This document shows, piece after piece, positions 46,131-59,173 of a stretch of DNA of 64,000 nt. Numbering within the stretch: the first letter of the stretch is position 1; every line of letters starts with the position of its first letter. Where the stretch lies: assembly GCA_015680685.1 (NCBI GenBank), contig MNCI01000667.1, forward strand, positions 26,889 through 90,888, given 5' to 3'. Source of the stretch: Gnetum montanum (Eukaryota; Streptophyta; Gnetopsida; Gnetales; Gnetaceae). A program made the position numbers and the translations under genes. Below the pieces are notes generated by a model. It was given only the letters and a program-made list of their open reading frames with translations. It searched no databases and was not told the origin of the DNA.

Positions 46131-46359
46131 TGGTTTTGACAATTGCATGAAGAAAAGACATTTCTTTAGAACCAAAAGTCCAACTAAGCCCTTGCAACCA
46201 CAAGCGGCTGATTCTTCATCCACCTCACTATCACTTAAAGCTTCAGGGCTCCCTTCAACCCAAAAACCATGCTCAACGCATATGGTCATCTTAACTCATG
46301 CCATCACTGATCAGATAAAAGTTGGCCATCTTCCTAAAAAATTCTCTAATCCTTGGAGT

Positions 46360-46700
46360 CCTTTGATATATCTACAAATTGCTAGAAATGAGCTATGCAA
46401 AGCTCTTTTGGATTCAGGTTCCGATGTCAACCTAATCTCTCAAGAAATGTACAAAGCTTGGAACCTTCCTCCACTAAAAAAGAGTAACATTCATTTAGAG
46501 TTGGCTGACCAGTCCATCACTATCCCATTAGGGCTAGTGGAGGACATTGTCACTACTGTTTGTGGTTGGTCATATCTAGCTAACTTCCTAGTGATTCAAG
46601 TGAACAATGGTAAGGGGGACTTCTCAATCATAATGGAAATAGCATGGCTAAGCACAGTTGACGTGTGCTTAGGAATCCGCAATCTTTCCCTAGAAATATC
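46360..46700 (+). pseudogene. aspartic protease of element E
   Basis: ALLDSGSDVNLIS with the catalytic DSG at 46411-46419, then YKAWNLPPLKKSN, LADQSITIPLGL and VTTVCGWSYLANFLVIQV. The domain itself has no stop and lies in an open frame from 45883 to 46827. It would cleave Gag-Pol. Confidence 0.85.
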
Positions 46701-46932
46701 AAAGCAAAATACATTTGGAAAGATTGAGAAGAAGAAAGTTCCATGCATCGCATACAGTGACACAGGGTGTAATTGCGTGCAGAAGTCATGGTTTGTACAA
46801 CGTTTAATATTGCCTACATGCAACTAGTGTGCACAAGTGACTAATATACAAAGATGCCTGTATGCAGTAGCCACAAGACAAGAAGGCACCTAGTGGCTGA
46901 CAGCTGACCAAGAGAGCAGTTCAACTATATGC

Positions 46933-48570
46933 ATGGAACCAACTAAGGGTTTGACTTGTGCTTACATCGATAGCATAAACACATTAGAGAAAGTCCATTG
47001 CCAACTTCCAAGTCTTGACCTTGAAAATATCAACTGGGAAAAGTTGGAAATCCCTGATAAGTTTAAGCAAGAGCCCCTTAAGCTAAAACCATTTTCCACT
47101 GGTATGGAATACATGTTTCTTAAAAATGAAAAATTGGTAATTATTAACACAAAGCTTGCTCCTCAACAAAAAGAAAGACTGTTAAAAGTGATAAATAAAT
47201 GGTCGAAAGCTTTCACTTGGTCATATCTTGAATTAACTGGAATAGATCCTAGGATATGTCAACATAGAATTTACACCTACCCCTCCATGAAGCCTCAAAG
47301 ACAACTGCAAAGGTGATTGAACCCAAAGCTTAAGCAAGTGGTTAAGGAAGAAATCGAACAACTTCTAAAAGCTAGGTTCATATAGCGAATGGGTTAGCCC
47401 CTTAGTTATAGTGCTCAAAAAGGGAGGCAAATGGAGGGTGTGCATAGATCTTAGGCTACTAAACATGGCAACATTCAAGGACCACTTTCCATTATCATTC
47501 GCTAACCAAATCTTAGACACCATTGCAGGGCATCACTGCTATAGTTTTCTGGATGGGTATAGTGGCTACAACCAAATACAAATAGCCCCAGAAGATCAAG
47601 CCAAGACTATGTTCACCAATCCTTGGGGAACATTTGTATACAAATAGATGTTTTTTGGCTTGTGCAATGCCCCTACAACATTTCAATGATTAGTTCTAAG
47701 CATATTCCAGCAGCAGATAAGAAATGGTGTGGAGGCCTTCATGGATAACTTCTCCACCTATGGAGCAAACTTTGATAAAGCCTTGGACCAGTTAGAGAAA
47801 GTATTAAAATGATGTATAGAAAAAAATTTAAGGCTCAATTGGCAAAAAATCCATTTGATGGTCCAAAAACACATCGTACTAGGGCATAAAATTTCACGAA
47901 CAAGGATAGAGGTAGACCCCAAAAAGATCAAAGTTATCCAAGAATTACCCATCAACCAAAAACTGTAAAAGATATATGGTCATTCCTTGGACACACTGGC
48001 TACTACAAAAATTTTATTGAGAACTTTTCAAAGGTTGCAAAACCATTTTTTGAACTAACAAAAAAGGACATACCTTTCAAATGGACGAGTGAATGTGAAC
48101 TATCTTTCCAAACTTTAAAACATAACCTCGTAGAAACACCCATTCTACAAGCTCCTGACTAGTCCATATCATTCCACATAATGACTGATGCATCCAACTA
48201 TGCTTTAGGAGCTGTACTTACACAATTAGATGATCAAAAATGTCCTTATTACATCCATTATGCAAGTAGGAGTATCACTGGTGCAACACTTAACTACACT
48301 ACAATAGAAAAAGAATTAATGGCTGTAGTGTTTGCACTAGAAAAATTTAGGCACTATGTCTTAGGCTATAAGGTATTCGTACACATAGATCATAGTTTAA
48401 TAAGGTTCCTAATGAATAAACCAATGGTAAGCCTTCGCATCATATAATGGCTTGTAATCTTACAAGAGTTCGATCTTATGATGATCAATCGTAAAGGCAC
48501 TGAGGACGTAGTTGCTGATCATTTATCTCAGTTGCGATGGGACAACAAAGAGGATGAGTATCCAACTTCT
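46933..48570 (+). pseudogene. RT and RNase H of element E, active site lost
   Basis: RT: KLVIINTKLAPQQKERLLKV, DPRICQHRIYTYPS, KGGKWRVCIDLRLLN, FLDGYSGYNQI, FGLCNAPTTFQ and active site FMDN at 47738-47749, where the second catalytic Asp of FMDD is Asn (GAC to AAC). RNase H: TDASNYALGAVLTQLDD, LNYTTIEKELMAVVFALEKF, VFVHIDHSLIRFLMNKPMV and NRKGTEDVVADHLSQL, mostly open at 48181-48447. Several stops elsewhere. Confidence 0.88.
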
Positions 48571-48719
48571 GATTATTTCCTAGATGAACTCCTCTTTGCA
48601 AGTGTAATGAATAATCAATTAACCATGAAGATAAACTAGTATAGTAACAAACACCACAAGAGTTAGATGCTAAAAAGAAACAACAGTTCCTTCACTGAGC
48701 CAAGTATTTTATGGAGATC

Positions 48720-48975
48720 AATGGGCAAATTTATAAAGTATGTCTCGATGGCTTGGTTCAATGGTGCATTCCCGATATAAATCAACTACGAGTTCTTCAA
48801 GATGCTCATGAGGGTCCTTATGGGGGTCATTACACTAGGAGATGAACAACCATTAATATCTTGCTTACAGGATATTATTGGCCTACATTGTTTTAGGACA
48901 CTCATCATTTCATCCAATCTTGTGAGTGCTGCCAATGTGATGGGGAGATGGCTCGGAACTATACAGTTCCTTTTT
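48720..48975 (+). pseudogene. integrase zinc-finger fragment of element E, core deleted
   Basis: LRVLQDAHEGPYGGHYTRR, then GYYWPTLF and SCECCQCDGEMAR give the HHCC domain. Similarity ends near 48975; no WGIDFMGP, DNGTHF or GQAE block follows before the spacer. The catalytic core and C-terminal domain are missing. Confidence 0.8.
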
Positions 48976-50550
48976 TCTAATCAACTTCTTAATAAATTGA
49001 TGGCTTGGTATTTTTCAAACTAAAGGAAGGACTCAATGGTTGAAAAGGATGTGACTTCAAGGGGATTCAATGCATTTATGTTGGCCATTCTCTTGGGTCC
49101 TTAGATGCTTTTTCTTGGGGGTTTTTCCATTCTGCCATTGATCAAATGTTAGGAAGCTAAGTAAATAAAAATAAGTCTTTGCATGGTGTGTTTCTCACGT
49201 AAAAAAAATAAAAAAAAAAGAGAAAAGAAAAAAAGTGGGAATTCAAAGCACACCCCTTAGACATAATAAAGTAATATGGGCTACAAGCACTGGTTATGGT
49301 ACTGGAAAGACATGTTACCCATGCTTGAAGGTTCCCTCTAACTAAGGCCCTTTCTGGCTTCCTGCTTCTCCATCTCGCTCGCCTTGGGATGGCGGTGACT
49401 CTTTGTGGAGACATTCTTATTGCTTCAAGAGGATGGATTGGCCAAGTGTATTGGTGTGAGGTCATTGAGTGTGGTTGTTTTTAGTCTGGATTTGGAATGA
49501 GTTCTACTCAATCACATTAACCATGACATACACAAGGGACTTTACACAACTTTGCTCTTGGGATTCCATCCCACTTCTACTCTCCATCTTTCTTTCCATT
49601 TTCCACCTCATTACTAGTTTTATGATTAGTCCATATCTTGGTTGATGCATTGTTTTTCCTTGATATATTCTTGTGGGTAAGTTTTTAACTCTTACTTCCA
49701 AATGACATTCCTAGAGCCTACAGACTCTTTGGTTTGTTGGTTGTCAAGGCATAAAGGGCATGAGCCTGCTTTGGGAAGGACCCACTGGCATTCCTTTTTG
49801 GTGTAATTGTTAAGTTCTTTTCCTTAGACATTATCTACAATCAACCATTTCTCATTTCACCCCCATCTTTGACATCCACTTTATTGGCATTTTCGTTGTT
49901 ATTTTTCCCCATCTTTCTTGTTCCTTATACTTTTCCATCCTATTGCTACCAGAGGTTCGCTCTTAGTCATGGGGGCCTTGGCACAAATTTTTCAATTTCT
50001 CCATTCTACTACTTGCCTAACCCCTACACCTTGAGTAATTATCAGTAGAAACCTCTAACCCAATTTCTACCATAACCATAACCCAGCCATTGTGCTTTAT
50101 ATTGAGGCAAGGTATCAATTGCATTGTGGCTTACTTATCCTTACTCATTCATGACTTTGTTGTGTGTATAGATGGCGATTACATGAACTATGGACTGGAA
50201 CAGGAAGAAGCACTCAGGATGGACTGGAGCTGGAAAGTTTATGCCAGGAACAAGTCTGGTCGTGTGGCTATGGATAAACAATGGAGGGCACAATCTCAGC
50301 ATTGGCAATAACACGCCTCATTTTCTTTGCTCCCTCTTTCTCTTCAAGCTATCAAGTGAAGGTCTAGATGTCATCCATGTACAGTGTTCACCACAAAGGG
50401 CGTGAACACCAATGTTGTAATATGTTTGTCGATCCGTTCACTGGGCGCTTTGAGTCTATTATTCCTTGTCACTATTCAGTCAATAATCTCATACCTTCCC
50501 AATATTTTGTAAGGAACTCAAGGATGAATTTTCATTCAATCGTGGGGGTA
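48976..50550 (+). other. post-pol spacer of element E
   Basis: It shares short segments with the spacers of A (ACAAGCACTGGTTATG) and D (GTCATGGGGG). The frame 50090-50311 is open but unrecognised. It ends in GTGGGGGTA, the polypurine tract, directly before the LTR. Confidence 0.65.
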
Positions 50551-50636
50551 TGATGAGCTGCGGTATCGCAAACGTGATATCGTGGCCTTCCATGCAATAT
50601 CACATACACGATATTGTGGCCTACCTTGTTGCCTAT
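50551..50636 (+). repeat. 3' LTR of element E, first piece (U3)
   Basis: TGATGAGCTGCGG with GTGATATCGTGG, CAATATCAC and CGATATTGTGG, ending GCCTAT. The TATA box is split here by element F: CCTAT is duplicated and the rest resumes at 59174 as AAATAAGAGG. Confidence 0.92.
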
Positions 50637-51479
50637 TGATGAATCATGATTCATCAGGTTGTGATATTGGACCCCCGATATCAGCTACGCGATATCACAG
50701 CCCAAATAATGATATTAGATACATGATATTGTGACTCTTGTGTGAGCCTATAAATACACATGTAGGTGCATGAGAAGAGTAAGTTTGGAAATAGTTAGTT
50801 TTTCAATTAGTTTTAGAACTTAGTTCATTTCTTAGTTCCTCTCAACCCTTTGTCCTAGTGCATGCCCACAGTGTGATGATTGTAATTTTACAACATCCTT
50901 TATTCAAGTGTGGTGTACTTGGACATGCACATGACTGGAAATAAAGATCAAGATTGCTTCATCATTGTAGCATTCACTTAGTTTAATTACTTAATTTTAA
51001 TTGTTATTAAACACAGAATGAGTACAACTTAATCACGAGCATCTACGTGTGACTACTTGGTATCCCAGTAGTGTACTCAAGCCATGCGCTTGGTAATCCC
51101 AGTGGTAGTCATGCATAAGGCCTAAGATGTGTACAGATGATTAAGGAACAGATGCTCATCACACATAGGCTAGCTTAGGCTCTCTCTCTTCCTATCTCCT
51201 CTTAGTATAGCTCTCTCTCTCCCTTTTCCTCCTAACTTAACTAAGATTATTTTCCATCGCCTCCAGGAGTAGCATAGGTTAGGAACACATCATACACCTC
51301 ACTCTGGACTAAACCATACATGACAAAGCAAATACTAGTCCAGGTGGGAAGATAGCAAACTGCGATCAATGAATAACTATCTAGATACCAAAACTAGCCC
51401 ATCTACAGAGTTTGACCAGATTATGTGTGAAACGCTCGTATTCATATGGTTGAGTGTAGGGGTACCTCGCTACTCATCA
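50637..51479 (+). repeat. 5' LTR of element F
   Basis: TGATGAATCATG…CTACTCATCA. U3 has GATATTGG, CGATATCAGC, GCGATATCACA, TGATATTAG and TGATATTGTG, then TATAAATA at 50749-50756. Confidence 0.94.
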
Positions 51480-51480
51480 T

Positions 51481-51498
51481 TGGCTTCGTTGCCAAGGA
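51481..51498 (+). other. primer binding site of element F (tRNA-Asp variant)
   Basis: TGGCTTCGTTGCCAAGGA matches the tRNA-Asp complement at 14 of 18; three of the four changes are shared with D or are at the same site. Confidence 0.8.
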
Positions 51499-51618
51499 CA
51501 GTGTTAGTTATTTAGATTAGTTACATCATTCAAGATCACTATAACAAAGTATTAACGATATATCTTTCAAAATAATAATAATAATAATTGAAATTAAATC
51601 ACACACAAATTTACAACC

Positions 51619-53616
51619 ATGTATCTCTCACAAGACTATGATAATGCAACAACCAGTAAGGCAATTCATTGAAGAACCAATAAATTATATGATGATGAAG
51701 ATAAAGTTTGGAGTACCCAATCTAATGTAGGGGTTTCCTATGAACATAACCAAAGACAACATCATCACAACTCACAAATGCATAACATACCTAGTGACAA
51801 TGAACCCCTACTAGCCACTACAAGCCTAACAAAAATACAAGAGGTTGTTCGAATATCCCGTAGGCATCGCAAGGAAAGTCGTCTACCTAGGCTTGACTTA
51901 AACAACTTTTCCAAGTTCTAAGGAGGCTATGAATTAGATCTGCAACAACATTTACAAGCCTTCTATGATGCCTATGCATGGAACAACATTGATAATGGAT
52001 GACAAAAACTTAAGCACTTTCCTATGACACTCGTTGGCCACGCAAAAATATGATATAGGTCCTTAAAACCAAAATTAATTTGACATTGGCTAACAATGGT
52101 AGAACTCTTCAACGAAAGATATCAAACTTATGTAGGAGTGTCAACCTTGAGGAGAAAAATCCAAAAGTGGAAACAAGTGCAACATGAACCCTTGTACATG
52201 GCCTTAGAAAGATATTATGCATTGTTAAACAATTGTCCAAGTCATGAGTTCTCTGAGGAAAGGCTAATGTACCATATCATAGATGGGCTCCGTAATGAAA
52301 CAAGGGAGACCCTAGGGATGTATGCCCAAGGTCAACTATATGAGCTATGAACCCATCAATTCCAAGAGCTTATCAAGTGGGTAGAAAACGAAGAAGGAGA
52401 AATGGTTAAATGGGAGAACATTGAAAAATCTCAACAAGCCCAAAACCTTAAATCAACAAGGGCCCATGATAATAAATAGGAGAAATCAACTCACTGCAAG
52501 GAGGTGGAACCATCTTTGCCAGTATTAAAATCATTGGATGAAGTTGAGGCAAAGATCAATAAGATGATGGAATGGATGCATAAAAAATGCAGAGAATATG
52601 CCAACATTATTGGAGGTAGAGTCATGACAAACCAAGAAGCAGGACAAAATACCCTTAGACAATCGAAAAGAAGGATTGAAGAGAATAAGAACTTAACTAC
52701 CAATCATACATATCAATGCAACATTTTCTTGTATGATCACCCCAAGGGCCAATGTCCAATCTTGTCACATTTATAAGAGCATTGGGAAAGATTGTTACAC
52801 CCAAAGTTCATACAGAGATACTATGTTTGATCACAGTGGCAACAATCCTAGTTGTGGGGGAGGCCACCCCCAAACTAGTTACACCCTTCATACCATCCAA
52901 ACCTAAGTGCTTATCAAGTTCAACATCCTGTTTCCCCAACTAGGTCAACATCCTTTATCTTATCACACTATTATTATTCTTCTCAATACTATCAACCCAT
53001 ATCCTCTCCAACAGGACCACCACCTCGTGTACATTACACTTCTTCTCAATTTCAGCATTCTCATCCTTCACCTCCTTCTACATCGCCACCATTTGTGCCC
53101 GAAGGATTTGCACCATAGCATCAACCCATGGACGTTACTTGTGCTTCTATTGTCAACAATAGTGAGAATCCTCTGTAACATCGTAGGTGTTCGTTCTTTA
53201 GATGTGACCGTAGAAAGGGACACAATAGCTCAAAAACCACTGCATCTACCAACTCAACACAAGTCCAACACTGTGTTGCATCTTCCTCTTTGAACCCAAC
53301 ACCTCATGTTACCTTATCAAGGTCACCACTCAATACTCCAACAACCATGCAGCCCAATGAATATAGCCACAAGGGGAAACATGTTGATCCTTGCATACCA
53401 TCTTACGGTCACAAGTACCATAGTGGGTCAACTCCTTATAAATTAACCAAATCTTATAACTTGTCCCATTATGCCAACTCTAATCAAGTGTGTGAACCCC
53501 AATGGGGTGAGTATGACCAGGTCCCAATATTTCCAACATGCAAGGATCCCAACCTTTCATTTATTAATTTTGGCTATGCTCAACCATTTAATTATGGGGG
53601 GTATCCCCCATTTTAA
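51619..53616 (+). pseudogene. gag of element F
   Basis: ATG at 51619 (MYLSQDYDNATTSKAI). Blocks as in D: WKQVQHEPLYMALERYYALL, MYHIIDGLRNETRETLGMY, EAKINKMMEWMHKKC. The zinc knuckle reads CNIFLYDHPKGQC (52717-52755): the second Cys codon TGC is TTC, so zinc binding is lost. The C-terminus QPFNYGGYPPF and its stop match element D. Several TAG/TGA stops. Confidence 0.82.
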
Positions 53617-54940
53617 CAAAAATAGAATTAATAAATGTTTTTCTTTTCTTTAATTTTACAATTTTTTGTTTTCCAGTTTTTCATCTTTCAATTTATTATT
53701 TTGTCTTTTTGTCTTTTTATGAGTAATCTCATCTACGAATAAAACACTCATGTGACTCATTGGTTGAGGTGTTGTTCTATGCTATCAAGTCTCGAGTGAC
53801 TAATTATTTGAACAATGAGCCCACAAAATCCAACTAACCATTCCATTAATAAGAGGTTCTGCCCTGGGTACAATGATATTCCTAATCATTAAAACTTTTA
53901 AGTAACCTTGTGTTATTATACCCAGAGCGAAGAAGGATGGACTAAGCAGGAATGGCCAAGGTGTGACATCAAGGGGACTTGTGGATTCTCTTTGGTGACA
54001 TTTGTAGGAGTTATCATGCAACTTGGTTGTACTAAGATCCTTGTAAATCTAATGAAAAATGGGAGTAAGAGTAATCAAAAGGCACTCAACCAGAAAGAAA
54101 TAGTGCTATTCTAGGGGGTTCCACTAGAAAGACATGCACCCATGCCTGAAGGTAGGCGGCTTCTCTGGATTAAGCAATACTTCAAAAAAAAACAAGAGCC
54201 ACAAAGCAAAATTACTCCTCCCGTGAACAAAACGCCAAGAGATCGTATGCCTTGCTATCATGGTGCTCTTATGGTTGTCCATCATTGAATGAAGCAATGT
54301 GATGTCACTGATCAAAGGAATGGACTTTGTCCTAATTTTGGAGTAACGGACTAATGACACACTAATCATGCCTTACATGCAAGATTCATTAGGCCCTAAG
54401 TCAATTACCCCATGTCCCAATCTCTACAATCCCTTCTATGATTCACCTCACCTCGCTATTCATGTAATTGTGACTCATGACTCAGGTAGCATGGGTTTCA
54501 TATCTCATCACAATGATATCTACATGTGTGTATTTTGTGAGATCGATGTGGATTACCTTTAACCCTTCTAGTGCCTACGAACATTTTAAGGTGTGGCTAC
54601 GCAAGGGCATTATAGGTTGAAACCTGCTTTGGGGACGACCCACTTGTGTAACCCTTGTAATTTGCACTCGTAACACATCTCTCACACATCATCTAATACC
54701 CTCCAAGTATTACCAATGTTCTTCTTTCCCTTATCATCCTTCTGGTTCAAACATTCCTATGAGCCAACACATGTCCTTTTTCCTCATACTCTTCATGACT
54801 TTCATTGTCATATTTTATACCATTATACTTTTTGTGCCTTCAAGACTAGTTTATATTACCCTGGTACATTGATCAAAATTCACCAGTTTATACCTTGGAG
54901 TATCAAAAATTTATAAATTTTTCTAAGTACCCTATGCTCG
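53617..54940 (+). other. gag-ORF3 spacer of element F
   Basis: Collinear with 34130-35465 of element D and likewise free of pol. Confidence 0.7.
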
Positions 54941-54947
54941 AAAGATC

Positions 54948-55040
54948 GAGATATCGGGTACTTGATATTGAGTCAGCTGTGATATCGGGTCCCCGCTAGC
55001 GGGTACAGGATATCGCGTCCCCAAAAAAACTATGTATATG
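54948..55040 (+). promoter_or_regulatory. candidate internal promoter upstream of ORF3 in element F
   Basis: CGAGATATCGGGTAC, TTGATATTGAG, GTGATATCGGGTCC and GGATATCGCGTCC within 70 bp, then TATGTATATGG at 55031. This mirrors the U3 motif set of F. A C23 tract follows. Confidence 0.45.
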
Positions 55041-55042
55041 GG

Positions 55043-55065
55043 CCCCCCCCCCCCCCCCCCCCCCC
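55043..55065. repeat. poly-C tract (C23)
   Basis: 23 C, one T, four C. Element D has only CCCCC at the matching place, so the tract expanded in F or is a sequencing artefact. Confidence 0.93.
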
Positions 55066-55266
55066 TCCCCGTGTGAAGGACACTATCAAGGGTAATTATG
55101 TATAAAAATAATAAACATGTGCCAAAATAATTTCATCTCCTTATCTATATCGGGAAATTAAAATTTGAAACCATCTAAGCAAAGTGGGCCAAATATTAAA
55201 ACCTTTTGGGGACATTTCCATAAAATTTCTAACTTTAAATCACACGGAATAAAAAAAATCATTAAG

Positions 55267-55345
55267 GTAAGAAGTAAGGTATAACTAATTATTGGTATAA
55301 CTTTGGTAAGCAACCTTACTAATGATTGGCCCCGTGTGATTGCAG
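55267..55345 (+). promoter_or_regulatory. possible short intron ending at the ORF3 start codon (element F)
   Basis: AAG|GTAAGA donor and GTGTGATTGCAG acceptor ending on the base before ATGGCCCC; 79 bp. Confidence 0.48.
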
Positions 55346-58147
55346 ATGGCCCCAAAGCATGGACAACAAGAAGGTCCCTCTCAAGATACATCTAGGTGAC
55401 CCAAGAGAGGTAAAGGACAGGCATCTGCTGAACAACATACAAAGTAGGAGGTGCAATCCTTCAGTATCCATCAAGAGACTCCTGCTACTATACAATCAAG
55501 ATAGGCAAAAGGTGGAGTTGCTATAGTTCCTAAATAGGGACAGCACCTCATGTTGCCCCCAGAGTGTGTTTAGGTCATCCATGAAAGGTCCGAATCAGCT
55601 ACAGTAATCGTGGAATTGAACTTCAAACCCTTCACAGAATTTGCTCCTAAGGTCATCAGGGACCAACTCAAAGGGTCCCCATTATGGCCTATCCTCTCTG
55701 AAAGTAGTGTCTAGTACTTAGGAAAAACGTACCAATTTTGACACAATAAATAAGAAGGCACCACGGTTGACATTAGTGATGTGTCTATTGATTTTTCCAC
55801 CAACGCCATTTCGAAAGTGTTAAACCTTTGGAATACGGGGCCAAAAGTTGCTCACCTATCAACTCACTCTGATGCTGATGCATGAAAGTTTTGGTTGGAC
55901 AGGGCGTACAATAAGGAAGATAAGATATATGGAGAATTGATGTTGGAAGAGAGAATCTACTTCAAGATTGGTACTTATCACATATTCCCCATAAAAGGAT
56001 TAAATAGGATTTCAACATATGTAGCAAGAGGAAGTGCGATATTGATGGGAAAGGTTAATGCTAACTTGCCCCATCTATATCTCATGGAGATCTTAAGGCG
56101 GTTTGAAGAATGCAAGACAGGAAAGTTCACGTTTCCCTTCCCTTGTTTCATCAAGAAGCTGTGCAAGCATGCTGGAATTCTGGGTTACACTAATGACGTC
56201 TCTAGAAAAGCCCAAAATGCTTCATTCGCTGAACTGCTAAAGCCACCAACTCCAAGGAAAAGTGCTGGTGAGACACTGGAGCTAGAACCAAAGCAAGAGT
56301 AAGAACAAATGGTGGATCCCACTGCAACTCAAACTATAGGGCCTAGACAACTCCCAAGCTTAAGGCCCAGTCAACAACAAGAAGCAGGGCCCAGCATAAG
56401 CTAGCAAGACCAATTGCCACACCACAGGATTATCGATCGTCGATGAGCCATCTTAGGGTCATCGTTGAGATGGTCAGTTGGGGGAGTCGTGGTGATGCTA
56501 ATCTCTTCTGTGTCATTGACGATACCATACATCCCACTGTCTCTATAGATCGCGCATGGGGTGAGGTGTCCATTCAGACAGGAGGAGGGAAGATTGATTG
56601 ATCACAACAGATTTTAGGGAACACTACATCCTTTCTGGTGTAACTCAAGACTGGTGAAGGGACCATAGTGATGATCATGTAGCATCAGGATGCAGCAGGA
56701 GTTGCAGAAGTGGTCATAGACCACATCAAAGAATCCTTCAATGTCCCTATTGTGCCACTGGTAGACTTCACAAGAGCACGTGATGCTCAAACATTGGCTG
56801 ATCCCTCGATGACTCTTACAGAGTATGAGGATGTGCTTGATTGGTTGTTGCAAACAAGATGAGTAATGAAGTCCTTGTTCGACATCCCACAAGATGTCAC
56901 AGTAGCACAATCAGACCTCATCTCTACCAAAGGAAAGTTGGTCATGGCAGAAATTAGGGCCAAGCACACAAAAGTAGAGTTAGCAAAACTCCAAGAGAGG
57001 CTTGTAACCTTGCAAGCTACACAGCGGGACCCCTCTCAATTCGTTCCTACAGACTAGCTGGACACCTTCAGGACTAAGCAACTTAAAAAATTGTTAGCGG
57101 ATAATAAGGGAGTGGTGGAGGAGAAAGAGAAGGCCGATTGGGATGTCTCCAAAGCACAAGTGCAAACCTATGTGCATGCCAAGGCACTTAGAGCCTTACA
57201 AGCGAAGAATAAACAGCTCGTTGTTGACAATCTTTGATTGACCATTGTGGAAAAATAAAAGAATGTTCTTGAAGAAAACTTTTAACAGCTATGAGAACAA
57301 TTGATCAAGGTCAATCAAGATATAAACCATTTGGCCAGAGAAAATTGAACCCTCTCAATGGAGGAGGTATGCATGATCTGTCAGAAGACAGCCATTGAAA
57401 TAAGCGCATGACAAAATGAGGCCAAACAATATGAAAAGTTAAAGGAGCATTTCCAAGACCAAGTGAGAATGTACAAGTAAGTCATCGAGAAGAAGATCCA
57501 TATGGCCAAGGCCCACATCAATGCTTTCAATGCTCAACACACTAATTGGCAGGCCATATTGGACACATATGCATTTGTCCACCGAGCGGAACTTAAAAGC
57601 TAGGACCTAAAGATTCAAGATCTTATAGAGTACATGGAATTGGCAAACCTGCGGTATGCCAATCTAGCCATGTTGACAGCAGGGCACCCAAGGATAGATC
57701 TTGAGGGGCAGGTAGCTACCACCTACACCAAATATAAAGTAGAATTTACAGAGCACAAGAAGACATTACAGAAGCTGGAAGTTGCAAATTTTAAAGTAGA
57801 GGTGGTTAAAGCAAGCTACCAAGGATAAAAAAGATGTCACAGCAGACTTGGCTCAACAGCTTACAAATTTTTAGGAGTACAAGGACAAAGCCAAAGCCTA
57901 TGAGGAGGAACGACGATTATTTATGGCTTGGTATGTTAAAGCAAATAAGATGTTCCTGCAACTATCATGCCCATGGGAGGTGTTGACTCCATCAAACATT
58001 GGAACATTGGCATTGACGGCACAAGATCCACGAACAGAAGAGGAAAAGCTCCAGGCACTACTTTAACATCATCAAATTCCAAAACCTATAGCACAAGACA
58101 AAGGGAAGCAACCCATGGAGGAGCCACCGCCACCTAGAAGCACATGA
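55346..58147 (+). pseudogene. ORF3 of element F: plant-transposon-protein-like domain plus coiled coil
   Basis: ATG at 55346, TGA at 58147, collinear with ORF3 of D. The longest clean part (55895-56302) holds YGELMLEERIYFKIGTYHIF, VNANLPHLYLMEILRRFEE, FPFPCFIKKLC and AGILGYTNDV. The coiled-coil half includes KVELAKLQERLVTLQATQRD and KTLQKLEVANFKVEVV. It ends PMEEPPPPRST and a stop, close to D's end. Stops occur, for example at 55408 and 56299. Confidence 0.72.
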
Positions 58148-58339
58148 GTACCACAAAATTTTGTAATTTTGTAATTTTGCATTTTCTGTGTTGTGTCCCA
58201 ATTTTTTTCTATTGAGTTATCCATTATGGCATGAATAAATTCCCTGTTAATCAATAATCCCATACCTATCCACTGTGTAATTAATGGGGCTTGTTCTCAT
58301 TTCGACTCAAGGATGAGTTTTCATTTAGTCGTGGGGGTA

Positions 58340-59168
58340 TGATGAATCATAATTCATCAGGCTGCGATATCGGATCCACGATATTAGGTACACAATATCA
58401 CAACCCAAATAACAATATTGGATACACGATATCGTGACTCCTGTGTGAGCCTATAAATACACATGTAGGTGCAAGAGAGGAGTAAGTTTGGAAATAGTTA
58501 GTTTTAGAAGTTAGTTCATTTCTGAGTTCCTCTCAACCCTTTCTCCCAATGCATGCCCGCAATGTGATGATTGTAATTGTATGGAATCCTTTATTCAAGT
58601 GTGACGTACTTGGACACGCACATGACCGAAAATAAAGATTGAGATTACTTCATCATTGCAGCATTCACTTAGTTTGATTACTTCATTTTAATTATTATTA
58701 AATATGGAATGAGTACGACTTAATCATGAGCATCTACGTGTGATTACTTGGTATGCCAGTAGCATACTCATGCCATGCGCTTGGTAATCCCAATGGTAGT
58801 CGTGCACGAGGCCTAAGATGTGTGTGGATGATTAAGGAAAAAATGCTCATCGCACTTAGGCTAGCTTAGACTCTCTCTCCCTATCTCCTCTTAGTATAGC
58901 TCTCTCTCTCCCTTTTCCTCCTAGCTTAGCTAAGATTATTTTCCATTACCTCCAAGAGTAGCATAGGTTAGGAACACATCATACACCTCACTCTGGACTA
59001 AACCATACGTGACAAAGCAAATACTAATCTAGGTGAGAAGACAGCGAACTACGATCAACGAGTAACTATCTAGATACCAAAACTAGGTTGTTTGTGGAGT
59101 TCAACTAGATCGTGCATGAAACACTTGTATTCATATGGTTAAGTGTAGGGGTACCTTGTCACTCATCA
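58340..59168 (+). repeat. 3' LTR of element F
   Basis: TGATGAATCATAATTC…GTCACTCATCA. TATAAATA at 58452-58459. Confidence 0.94.
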
Positions 59169-59173
59169 CCTAT

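Larger units (their letters stand above)
50637..59168 (+). mobile_element. Athila-like element F, pol-less, full length, nested in E
   Basis: LTRs 50637-51479 and 58340-59168, perfect target duplication CCTAT (50632-50636 and 59169-59173), primer site 51481-51498, gag 51619-53616, spacer, ORF3 55346-58147 and polypurine tract GTGGGGGTA (58331-58339). As in element D there is no pol. It inserted in the TATA box of element E's 3' LTR. Confidence 0.95.

Noticed and set aside
50090-50311. Open frame before the polypurine tract of element E, considered as an ORF3 remnant
   Set aside because: It shares no block with ORF3 of A, D or F.
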